From a virus, in the IMG/VR virus record IMGVR_UViG_3300047376_000755, positions 1 through 29,814 of that record: 29,814 nucleotides of DNA. One strand, 5' to 3'. Made by a program: the position numbers and the translations under genes. The notes under the pieces are model-generated. The model was given only the letters and a program-made list of their open reading frames with translations, did no database searches and was not told where the DNA came from. This document shows positions 23,675 through 29,798 of the stretch, piece by piece (position 1 is the first letter of the stretch; the number at the start of each line of letters is the position of its first letter).

Positions 23675-24478
23675 TTATTTAAACTTCCAGAGTCCTTTAT
23701 TAACTCCTTCGTTTACCAGCTCTATTATGCCTTGTTCAATGGCTGCCCTCACAGCATAATTAACTGGTTCATTAACACTGAAGCCGGCTTCCGACTCCAC
23801 TAATTTAGTCCCCAAATCCAAAAACTTGAAGATGTCCGCTCCGGACCTGTAGCTTGCAATCGTTTTTTCGGTTGCTATGCTCATCAACACCTTACCGGTG
23901 CTAACACTAACAAGGCGCATCACAATAGTAACAGTGTCTATTCTGTACTCTGTTTGTGCTCCTATTCCTAAATACCTTGCTCCAATTCCTCCGACTGCAA
24001 CATTGCTGTCGTATCCTACAATGCCGCCTTCAAGCAATAAGCCCGCAAACAACATAGGTTTTAATGGCGTTGGACCATTAGGTAAATCTTTTTCATACAC
24101 GTCACGTGTGTTACGTATCAACTGACGTTCTTTAATCAAGTGGTCCATGCCCACTCTTTCAACAACTTCAAACCACGTTCCGTTTCCTACTTCTTGTAGA
24201 GCTTTAATAACCCAAACTTCACTTCCTTGTGTTACTGCGCTACTTAAATTAGCAATATTATCTGCAGGTTTACGTTGTCCTGTTTTATCTGCAAATTGGT
24301 ATACTGCTATTGTAATTTTTGGTCCATCTATAGGACGAACATTCATCATTCTATCTTTAATAGGTGACACCTGTAATCCAGGACTGTCTTGTGAATCTAT
24401 TAATTTTTCCATGCTTTGCATGCCTGCACAGCCTGTTAGGAATGCAAGGGTAAGAATGGCACAAACAGTTTTCAGCAT
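23675..24478 (-). CDS. csgG: CsgG-like curli secretion pore lipoprotein (267 aa)
   Basis: I start at the ATG at 24478, one base after the csgF stop (TAGTATG); an upstream in-frame start at 24544 would disrupt the signal. A lipoprotein signal ends in the lipobox LTGC, with Cys17 the lipidated residue. The body follows E. coli CsgG closely: IAVYQFADKTGQ, SSAVTQGSEVWVIKAL, WFEVVERVGMDHLIKERQLI, GGIVGYDSNVAVGGIGARYL, GIGAQTEYRID, SVSTGKVLMS, NEPVNYAVRAAIE, GVNKGLWKFK. The protein family forms a nine-subunit outer-membrane channel for unfolded curli subunits. The length is close to E. coli CsgG (277). The constriction loop differs (see findings). It is very likely a functional pore. Confidence 0.95.
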   Translation of the reverse strand: MLKTVCAILTLAFLTGCAGMQSMEKLIDSQDSPGLQVSPIKDRMMNVRPIDGPKITIAVYQFADKTGQRKPADNIANLSSAVTQGSEVWVIKALQEVGNGTWFEVVERVGMDHLIKERQLIRNTRDVYEKDLPNGPTPLKPMLFAGLLLEGGIVGYDSNVAVGGIGARYLGIGAQTEYRIDTVTIVMRLVSVSTGKVLMSIATEKTIASYRSGADIFKFLDLGTKLVESEAGFSVNEPVNYAVRAAIEQGIIELVNEGVNKGLWKFK

Positions 24479-24479
24479 A

Positions 24480-24968
24480 CTAAAAATTAAACTCTCCTGA
24501 TCCTGGTATCGATATTTCAGTAGTAGAGCCATCTTCTTCAACAACAGTCAAAGTGATTTCTCCAGTTATAGCATCTTTAACCCATGATATAGTTGAACCT
24601 TCGATTTCTGCTGTTCCTGATGTTGGGCATGTGCCTGTTGTGGCATCACAATCAGCAAACATACTATCAACCATTTGTTTTGATAGTTGTGCATATATTC
24701 TTGATTCAACGTTCTTAATAAATTTATTAAGTGTAGTATTTTCTAATTCACGCTCTAAGCGAGCCGCTTCTGCTTTCTGTGCATCTGCAATTTCTTTTCT
24801 GCGGTTAAACTGTAGCTGTTCTACACTTAGTACGTGAGTACTGTAGCCGTTACCATAATGAAATGCTGGAGATTTAAAACTCCAAGTCAAGTCACTTGCG
24901 GCAACATTGGGTATAGCAAATGTAAGTGCTAAAGTCAGACCGATGATATGTATATTTCTTATCTTCAT
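24480..24968 (-). CDS. csgF: CsgF-like curli assembly factor (162 aa)
   Basis: The ATG at 24968 has GGAGGG eight bases upstream and a late promoter at 24988-24995. A signal peptide covers residues 1-24 (PNVAA|SDL). The mature start DLTWSFKSPAF parallels TMTFQFRNPNFGG of E. coli CsgF, the segment that inserts into the CsgG channel. A helical part follows (LQFNRRKEIADAQKAEAARL), then strands ISWVKDAITGEITLTVVEED and STTEISIPG that match the CsgF C-terminus. A Cys pair near 109 and 115 is not typical of E. coli CsgF. It couples secretion to surface nucleation in bacteria. The stop is one base before csgG. Confidence 0.9.
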   Translation of the reverse strand: MKIRNIHIIGLTLALTFAIPNVAASDLTWSFKSPAFHYGNGYSTHVLSVEQLQFNRRKEIADAQKAEAARLERELENTTLNKFIKNVESRIYAQLSKQMVDSMFADCDATTGTCPTSGTAEIEGSTISWVKDAITGEITLTVVEEDGSTTEISIPGSGEFNF

Positions 24969-24987
24969 AAAGGAAGCCCTCCACTTG

Positions 24988-24995
24988 TATTTATC
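24988..24995 (-). promoter_or_regulatory. T4-type late promoter GATAAATA for the curli operon
   Basis: GATAAATACAAGTGGAGGG on the minus strand stands 19 bases before the csgF ATG. It puts the curli-type genes under the same promoter class as the virion genes. Confidence 0.7.
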
Positions 24996-25000
24996 GCTTG

Positions 25001-25018
25001 GTGTTAAAATTTTAACAC
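25001..25018. promoter_or_regulatory. Perfect 18-base palindrome, candidate operator
   Basis: GTGTTAAAATTTTAACAC is a perfect inverted repeat with no loop. It sits 5 bases upstream of the csgF late-promoter motif and about 77 bases before the divergent helix-turn-helix gene. A dimeric DNA-binding protein is the obvious reader; the Fis-type protein beside it is a candidate. Confidence 0.5.
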
Positions 25019-25063
25019 ATATGTAATATGTTTCCGATCATTGTAATTGTTTTGCAAACACTG

Positions 25064-25071
25064 CATAAATA
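25064..25071 (+). promoter_or_regulatory. Possible promoter for the helix-turn-helix gene
   Basis: CATAAATA lies 23 bases before the ATG at 25095, close to the late consensus but without the final C. A sigma70-like alternative is TTGCAA (25052-25057) with TTAATA (about 25074-25079). Confidence 0.35.
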
Positions 25072-25094
25072 TCTTAATAAGGTCAGGAATCTAA

Positions 25095-25358
25095 ATGGTG
25101 CTAAAGTCAGAACAGGATGTAATGTTCGAAGCTTTTGAGGAAATGAGTCGACATCATAATATCAAAGATGACCAGAACGTACCTACAAAAAATTTAGATA
25201 AAGAAACTGAAGATTTTATAATAGATAAAATTAAAGATGCTTTAATTGAACACAACTACAATCAAACACATGCAAGCAAATCTTTAGGAATCAAACGTAC
25301 AACGTTTATTGCTAAATGTAAAAAGTTTGGAATTTTTAATAAGAAAACAGACGCCTAA
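25095..25358 (+). CDS. Fis-family helix-turn-helix DNA-binding protein (87 aa)
   Basis: The ATG at 25095 has AGGA six bases upstream. Residues 1-38 are polar and acidic. Residues about 42-80 match the Fis/NtrC C-terminal helix-turn-helix: FIIDKIKDALIEHNYNQTHA, then SKSLGIKRTTFIAKCKKFGI. E. coli Fis has [23 protein letters not shown] at the same place. The length is near Fis (98). It probably binds DNA as a dimer. It is on the opposite strand to its neighbours, between the curli operon and the capsid genes, so control of curli genes or of the nearby small-RNA region is plausible. The target is not known. Confidence 0.85.
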   Translation: MVLKSEQDVMFEAFEEMSRHHNIKDDQNVPTKNLDKETEDFIIDKIKDALIEHNYNQTHASKSLGIKRTTFIAKCKKFGIFNKKTDA

Positions 25359-25368
25359 GCGCCTGTTT
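25345..25368 (-). terminator. Intrinsic terminator ending the candidate small RNA
   Basis: The minus strand reads AAACAGGCGC-TTAG-GCGTCTGTTT then TCTTATT, a ten-pair stem (one G-U) followed by a T-rich run. On the plus strand the same hairpin overlaps the stop of the helix-turn-helix gene but has an A-C mismatch and a short T run, so it is better on the minus strand. Confidence 0.7.
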
Positions 25369-25591
25369 AAGAATAAGCAATTTTAGGTAGGACTCGGTTT
25401 CACCTACAACCCTTCGACACAGATACCTGTCTGAATCCCGGGAACCAACTTCCGCTCGGTAGAGCGATGTGACACAACGCATTTCTGCAACCATGCCTGG
25501 GTACCACCCCTAAGCTGTCATCTTCAACCCTCTGGTAAGAGCCTCTTCGATGCACTAAAAAATAAAAGTTAATTACTCTTTTATTGCTTAT
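25345..25591 (-). ncRNA. Candidate phage small RNA (about 247 nt), family not recognised
   Basis: A sigma70-type promoter (TTGACT, 16 bases, TATATT) ends at 25598 and an intrinsic terminator lies at 25345-25368. Between them, 25381-25550 is clearly more GC-rich than the surroundings and has no long ORF. Several short hairpins are visible on the minus strand: CTCT-TACC-AGAG, GGGT-GGT-ACCC, CGCTC-TACC-GAGCG, ACAG-GTAT-CTGT and GTAGG...CCTAC; two share the loop TACC. An A/T-rich inverted repeat (AATAAAAG...CTTTTATT, 25561-25585) lies at the 5' end. No tRNA, tmRNA or 6S shape was found. The structure and transcription are inferred. Confidence 0.6.
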
Positions 25592-25597
25592 GTTACT

Positions 25598-25625
25598 AAT
25601 ATAGCATCTATATTATAAAAGTCAA
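25598..25625 (-). promoter_or_regulatory. Sigma70-type promoter in front of the candidate small RNA
   Basis: TTGACT (25625-25620) and TATATT (25603-25598) are separated by 16 bases on the minus strand. This differs from the ATAAATAC late promoters and suggests host polymerase use, perhaps early in infection. Confidence 0.6.
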
Positions 25626-25720
25626 CCACTTTTTTGCACTTTTTGCAATAAAAAGTCAACTTTTTTCTTATGGTGCAGTTTGATAAGCTGTTGAAAGCAC
25701 CAAAGCGTATAGTTGTCCAT
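25622..25720 (-). CDS. Small ORF with strong ribosome binding site (32 aa)
   Basis: The ATG at 25720 is preceded by GAGGAG with a seven-base spacer, one of the best sites in the window. The peptide starts MDNYTLWCFQQLIKLHH and ends with a basic amphipathic helix (KKKVDFLLQKVQKSG). It lies after a late-type promoter and structured leader, and before the small-RNA promoter. It could be a real small phage protein or a leader peptide. I do not recognise it; a chance ORF cannot be ruled out. Confidence 0.55.
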   Translation of the reverse strand: MDNYTLWCFQQLIKLHHKKKVDFLLQKVQKSG

Positions 25721-25802
25721 TACACTTCTCCTCGTTAAAGTTAAAGTGCGTTCCTTCGCTAATGCTACTTCCGTCCCGTAGGATGAACGTAATAATATTT
25801 AG
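25721..25802 (-). promoter_or_regulatory. CTAAATA promoter and structured leader of the 32-residue ORF
   Basis: CTAAATATTATT lies at 25802-25791 on the minus strand, directly after the capsid-gene terminator. The leader can fold with CGTTC...GAACG as outer pairs and CTAC...GTAG inside, loop GGGACGGAA. It then gives GAGGAG and the ATG. Confidence 0.5.
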
Positions 25803-25832
25803 TCAAAAAAATAGGCCCCGAAGGGCCTATTT
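25803..25832 (-). terminator. Strong intrinsic terminator after the major capsid gene
   Basis: The minus strand reads AAATAGGCCC-TTCG-GGGCCTATTT followed by TTTTGAC. It is a perfect ten-pair stem with a UUCG tetraloop and a T run, 23 bases after the gp23 stop. Confidence 0.92.
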
Positions 25833-25855
25833 CCAATTTTGCTATGCTTTATATC

Positions 25856-27031
25856 TTAGCTAAAAGATACATTACCATTGGTAATTGCAACGGCAGCCAA
25901 GTAATCAGCGGCGTTACCAAGCGATGAAGCAGTATTGTTTAGCTCAACATAACCATAACGTGTCATAAATGATACTGTTGGTTCGAATGTTGATGGATCT
26001 AATACAACACCTGAGCTCATTAGCGGAATGTATGGGCAATAAAACGCTGCCGCATCTGATTCGCTTGAACCTTTGTAACCAACAAGTACGTTTGCACTGT
26101 CGGCTGCATATGTGTTAACATATACCTTCATAGCGTTGTTCAAAGTACCAACCATTTTAGTGTTAGTTGGAGCTTCAAAAGTTCCTTCAGTAGTTCTTGC
26201 AAATGCTGAAGTTGTTGCACTTTGTAGGATCGTTAGCGCAAATGGGCTAACTACGGCCCAGTTACCTGCGCCTCTACGTGTACGCTGTGCAATCAAGTTT
26301 GCAACTCTATTGATTTGAACTGCCAATGCGGCGTGTTCGTCACCAACGAATGTTGCTGTACCTGATACAGCGGCCTGATCGTATGTAAGTGCGGCTGTAC
26401 CTGCAAGAGTATTAAGACTTGAAAGGACCTCTTGGTCGATTTCAGCAGTAATTTCTTGTGCAAGTGCTGCCATGATTTCAGCTTCTACGTCAATACCGTG
26501 CTGTGACTGAGCGTCCTGAGCCGCCTCAAATGTCCAGCGAGCTGACAATTTACGTGTCTTAGCTTCGACTGTTTGCTTGAGGATCTGGATGCTTAGTTGA
26601 TTTCCAGCTGTACCTTCTTTAGTTGCTGTAGCATCTGCTTTACCATTTGCATTACCTGAATAACCTTCAGCTATTTTGAATGGTGAAAGAGCTTCTTCGC
26701 CTGCGGTTGTTGAACCGCCTGCTGTGCCTGCGTAAGTGTCCGAATAACGGACTCTTAGTGTGTGGATTTGACCCACTGGACCGGTCATTGGTTGTACCCC
26801 AACAAGTTCATTTGCAATCACTGTTGGCATAACACGTCTGATGACTGGTAGGATAACTCTATTAAGAGTTGCGACATTACCGGCAGATGTAGCACCAGCT
26901 GTTGCTGACTCTGACAAATACGCTCTCGTATTTTCCAAAGTTGCAGCCATAACTGATTTCTTGTTGCCCTTAAGGCCTTCAAGAAGTGCTGTCTTTGTAT
27001 CCTGCCAGCGACTTTCGAGTAGTTCTGACAT
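25856..27031 (-). CDS. gp23: Major capsid protein, T4 gp23-like (391 aa)
   Basis: The ATG at 27031 follows AAGGAG with a six-base spacer. The segment IANELVGVQPMTGPVGQIHT matches the conserved GVQPMTGP region of T4 gp23. It is shorter than T4 gp23 (521), as in many marine relatives. A likely gp21 cleavage site is LSE|S at residue 41/42, of the (L/I)-x-E type used in T4 head maturation; the first 41 residues would be removed. It forms the hexameric capsid lattice. It ends the capsid operon, with a strong terminator after it. Confidence 0.95.
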   Translation of the reverse strand: MSELLESRWQDTKTALLEGLKGNKKSVMAATLENTRAYLSESATAGATSAGNVATLNRVILPVIRRVMPTVIANELVGVQPMTGPVGQIHTLRVRYSDTYAGTAGGSTTAGEEALSPFKIAEGYSGNANGKADATATKEGTAGNQLSIQILKQTVEAKTRKLSARWTFEAAQDAQSQHGIDVEAEIMAALAQEITAEIDQEVLSSLNTLAGTAALTYDQAAVSGTATFVGDEHAALAVQINRVANLIAQRTRRGAGNWAVVSPFALTILQSATTSAFARTTEGTFEAPTNTKMVGTLNNAMKVYVNTYAADSANVLVGYKGSSESDAAAFYCPYIPLMSSGVVLDPSTFEPTVSFMTRYGYVELNNTASSLGNAADYLAAVAITNGNVSFS

Positions 27032-27041
27032 AATTATCTCC

Positions 27042-28139
27042 TTAATTTAAACCAGCAAGACGTTTGATGTCAATGACATTTGATTCGTCTGCTTCACTAC
27101 TAACGTTAGTTGGTTGTTCTCTGTTGCCTGTTACTTCTTTGCCTTCTTTTAATACTGCCTTCTGCTTTGCTGGAGTATTACCGTCAATAACTGTTGGTAA
27201 ATATTTTTCAAACTGCTTTGTTAATCTTGCAGTTTGTACTGATTCCAGTAAATCTGTCATAATTTCTTTTTGGTCTTTACCTAACGGTGAAACCAAATCG
27301 TTAATTATTTTTTCTCTTTTGATAGACTCTTCAAGTGCTTTACGTGAAGTGTCTACATTTACAGCTATGTCTTTAGCTTTGGCAGCGAATGCCTTTGCTT
27401 CAGCTAACTGTTTATCTTTTGTGTCGATTACTTTTAGAAGTTTTGCAGTCTCGCTCTTCTCATTTAAGTAAGAAGTGCCATACTCGGCTGCGTATGCTTC
27501 GAAAATTTTGCGACCAAAATCATTTTTACGTGCTGTATCAATATCTTCTTTAAGTTGATGAATTTCTTTGTTAAGACTTTCACTAACAAGATTGGATACG
27601 GCAGTAGCACCACGCTTGATAAAGTTGTCTTTAACTTTAGCAAGATGTGCTTTTGCTTCTTTGACCAAACGTACTTTTGTTTCAGCCAAATCATTTTTAT
27701 CTTCTTGAAATTCTGCAATTTCGGAAGTAAGAGCTTCTACAACGAACTCTTCAAGTTTTGAATAACTTTCTGCCATTTTAACTTTGTCTGAACGTAATTC
27801 GCTTACTTCTTTTTGTAATTGATTTACAACAAAGTCTTTTAAGAGATGTGCATTTTCTTTCATTGCAACAGCATATTTTGCTTTTTGCTCTGAAAGTGCT
27901 TTGCGGTCTTCTGCAAATTCTGCAATCTCAGCAGTTAAGTTTTCACTTAGCATTTGGTCGATTGACTCAACCATTGCCTGCTTGTCATGTTCGTACTTGG
28001 CAGCAAATTCTTCGCGGAGTTCAGCAGTCACTGACTGTTTGTTCTCTTTGACTTTTGCGTTCCAAGCTTCTTCAATTTCAGCTCTGATATCTTCGTTTAT
28101 TGCATCGCTTTCGAAGAGTTGTTTCAGTGCATCTATCAT
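27042..28139 (-). CDS. gp22: Prohead core scaffold protein, gp22-like (365 aa)
   Basis: The protein is almost entirely helical and highly charged, with repeated units such as LTAEIAEFAEDRKAL and LTSEIAEFQEDKNDL about 80 residues apart. It ends in a low-complexity linker and VIDIKRLAGLN. T4 gp22 is 269 residues and is the inner prohead scaffold cut up by gp21. The position between gp21 and gp23 is the T4 order. The ATG at 28139 is preceded by GAGGAG-type sequence. The stop is 10 bases before gp23. Confidence 0.9.
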   Translation of the reverse strand: MIDALKQLFESDAINEDIRAEIEEAWNAKVKENKQSVTAELREEFAAKYEHDKQAMVESIDQMLSENLTAEIAEFAEDRKALSEQKAKYAVAMKENAHLLKDFVVNQLQKEVSELRSDKVKMAESYSKLEEFVVEALTSEIAEFQEDKNDLAETKVRLVKEAKAHLAKVKDNFIKRGATAVSNLVSESLNKEIHQLKEDIDTARKNDFGRKIFEAYAAEYGTSYLNEKSETAKLLKVIDTKDKQLAEAKAFAAKAKDIAVNVDTSRKALEESIKREKIINDLVSPLGKDQKEIMTDLLESVQTARLTKQFEKYLPTVIDGNTPAKQKAVLKEGKEVTGNREQPTNVSSEADESNVIDIKRLAGLN

Positions 28140-28153
28140 ACCATTCTCCTCGT

Positions 28154-28774
28154 TTATCGGAGGTTGTTGATTATATTAACCAACGATTCCTTAAGATACT
28201 TTTGTGCCTTTTGATCTTCTTGTGTTGCCTTTGCTAATTCAAATGCCTTATATCCTCCCTGAGTGTTCATGATATGCTCATAAATCGGTGTTGGATATGC
28301 ACCAGGGGCACTTGGCTGTGCCACAATGTCCACGGTGATTATTTCAAAGTCTTTTACGTTTCCTTGACCATCTACTTCACCAGAGCCCCTACTGGAAACA
28401 CCTAATTTAACTTTTGCATCAAGCATTGTTCTAACTAAGTTTCCCATAGGAGTTGGTAAGATTTTCAATTTTCCGTAACCATTAGCACCGTCCATCCAAC
28501 ATGATTCAATCATGTGTGACACACGGTCAAGGTTTATGTTTAGTCCTTCTGGATGATCTACCTCTCCACAAACGCTATAACCATTCTCAATTTGATCGTT
28601 GAGAGTTTTGACAGCCCTGCCTATTTCCTCAACTGGGTACACACGCTGATTAGCATTGCGCACTCCGCCTTGGATACAAATACCTTTCATTTTAAGGTCT
28701 TTGCCTTCGTTGGCAGTTTCAACAACTATTTGAGCTTGGTCAAAACTTAACTGTTCGCTTAGGTAATTACTCAT
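28154..28774 (-). CDS. gp21: Prohead core protease, gp21-like (206 aa)
   Basis: Motifs IQGGVRNANQRVYPVEEI, then GEVDHPEG (His74), GVSSRGSGEV (Ser127 or Ser128) and VDIVAQPSAPGA (Asp149) match the T4 gp21 and herpes-type assemblin fold, with His and Ser as catalytic candidates. The length is like T4 gp21 (212). It matures the prohead by cleaving gp22, gp23 and core proteins after (L/I)-x-E. The ATG at 28774 has AGGAA six bases upstream. Confidence 0.95.
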   Translation of the reverse strand: MSNYLSEQLSFDQAQIVVETANEGKDLKMKGICIQGGVRNANQRVYPVEEIGRAVKTLNDQIENGYSVCGEVDHPEGLNINLDRVSHMIESCWMDGANGYGKLKILPTPMGNLVRTMLDAKVKLGVSSRGSGEVDGQGNVKDFEIITVDIVAQPSAPGAYPTPIYEHIMNTQGGYKAFELAKATQEDQKAQKYLKESLVNIINNLR

Positions 28775-28788
28775 CTAAAATTCCTAAT

Positions 28789-29760
28789 TTAGCTTCCAAG
28801 AGTTGATTTCTTGTCGGCTGCTTGTTCGGGCTTACCTTTTTTCTCAGCCCCGTGACCTGGTTGAGCTTTATTTGCTTTAGAAGCCTTACCACCTGGAACA
28901 TTTACATTCCCTGCGCTATCTTCTTTAGCATTGCTATCACCTAAGCCAGCATGGTCGCCACCTTTTTCTTCACCGCCTTTAGCGATGTTTGCAGAGGTAC
29001 CACCCATGTTATTTGCGCTTGCTATTGGGGATTTAGTGTTGTCACCGTTGTCGCCCATTGTTGCAGATACTTTTTCTACATATTCGCGCATTGTTTCGCT
29101 TGCTGATTTTTCGCCTTCGTCAACTTCCTCATCGGATGCTTCGTCAACTTCTTCATCAGTAGCTTCTTCAACTTCTTCGTCGGATGATTCAAAAGCAACT
29201 GCTTCTTCTTTGTCAGCTTCGTCGTCAGCGTCCATGTCCATGTCCATATCGCCTTCGTCGTCACTGTCGCCAGCGTCTTCGTCGCCCATCATCTTTTCAA
29301 ATTCTGCTTTAAGATCTTCTAATGCATCTTCAAGGTCTTCTACACGATCTTCAACGTCACCTTCTGGTTCGTCGTCGCCTTCTTCACCTTCGTCGTCCAT
29401 ACCTAAGTCGGACATCATGTCATCAGTTTTATCTTCGCCTGCATCGTCCATTGGATCTGCTTCAACTTCAAATTCATCAAGGTCAAAACCTTCATCAACT
29501 TCTTCGTCTTTAGCTTCGTCAACTTCTTCGTCAGTAGCTTCATCTACTTCTTCGTCGGATGCTTCGTTTGTTTCTTCGTCGGATGATTCATCTACTTCTT
29601 CATCAGTAGCTTCATCAATTTCCGCTTCGTCTTCAAGTAGTGACTCATATATGTCACGTGACTTTTCAACTACAATTTCGTGGAATAATGCTTCAGCGCC
29701 TTCCTTGTCTTCGTTAACAAGGAGCTCGAGCATTTGTTCAAATTTATTTGTGTCTGCCAT
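28789..29760 (-). CDS. gp67: Acidic prohead core protein, gp67-like with acidic repeats (323 aa)
   Basis: The N-terminus FEQMLELLVNEDKEGAEALF matches the start of T4 gp67 (EQLIEAIKSNDLVAARKLF), and the position before gp21 agrees. T4 gp67 is only 80 residues; here the acidic tail is greatly expanded. Residues 49-91 and 192-216 hold tandem (A/S)(T/S)DEEVDE repeats. Between them is a run of Asp, Glu and Met, then a coiled region (RVEDLEDALEDLKAEFEKMM). The last 90 residues are Gly/Lys/Asn-rich. The ATG at 29760 follows AGGAGAAAACA. The protein is expected inside the prohead core. Confidence 0.8.
   Translation of the reverse strand: MADTNKFEQMLELLVNEDKEGAEALFHEIVVEKSRDIYESLLEDEAEIDEATDEEVDESSDEETNEASDEEVDEATDEEVDEAKDEEVDEGFDLDEFEVEADPMDDAGEDKTDDMMSDLGMDDEGEEGDDEPEGDVEDRVEDLEDALEDLKAEFEKMMGDEDAGDSDDEGDMDMDMDADDEADKEEAVAFESSDEEVEEATDEEVDEASDEEVDEGEKSASETMREYVEKVSATMGDNGDNTKSPIASANNMGGTSANIAKGGEEKGGDHAGLGDSNAKEDSAGNVNVPGGKASKANKAQPGHGAEKKGKPEQAADKKSTLGS
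29113..29187 (-). repeat. Acidic DEEVDEA repeat block, second copy
   Basis: Codons 192-216 of the gp67-like gene encode three units of the octad seen at codons 49-91. The DNA repeats CTTCGTCAACTTC / ACTTCTTCATCAG-type strings on the plus strand, so slippage or recombination between the two blocks is possible. Confidence 0.6.
29488..29616 (-). repeat. Acidic DEEVDEA repeat block, first copy
   Basis: Codons 49-91 encode five to six units of an eight-residue (A/S)(T/S)DEEVDE repeat. The DNA is repetitive (cttcgtcagtagcttcatc-type units). Confidence 0.65.
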
Positions 29761-29781
29761 TGTTTTCTCCTATAAATAAGC

Positions 29782-29798
29782 ACCAGACATAGTCTGGT
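29782..29798 (-). terminator. Hairpin upstream of the gp67-like gene, possible terminator of the preceding gene
   Basis: ACCAGAC-TAT-GTCTGGT is a perfect seven-pair stem on the minus strand, followed by GCTTATTTAT. The T run is broken, so it could equally be an mRNA-stabilising or processing hairpin. Confidence 0.35.

Noticed and set aside
24479-24544. Longer csgG reading with 22 extra N-terminal residues
   Set aside because: It would place a polar stretch before the lipoprotein signal and overlap csgF; the ATG at 24478 gives a normal signal and coupled start.
25440-25500. D-arm-like string CGCTCGGTAGAGCG on the plus strand, suggesting a tRNA
   Set aside because: The loop is only four bases and no acceptor stem, anticodon arm or T arm can be placed around it. 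It is one of the hairpins of the candidate small RNA.
25561-25585. A/T-only inverted repeat as a terminator for the plus strand
   Set aside because: The stem is all A-T apart from one G-C pair and no T run follows on the plus strand; it fits better as the 5' end of the minus-strand RNA.
25670-25738. 22-codon plus-strand ORF opposite the 32-codon ORF
   Set aside because: It lacks a ribosome binding site, while the minus-strand ORF has a strong one.
29771-29778. TATAAATA on the plus strand near the right edge
   Set aside because: It lacks the following C of the other sites (AAG follows) and faces away from the gp67-like gene; no plus-strand gene can be seen beyond it.
28931-29779. 282-codon Ser-rich open frame on the plus strand
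   Set aside because: It is the low-complexity shadow of the acidic repeats of the gp67-like gene; it has no ribosome binding site and opposes the capsid operon.
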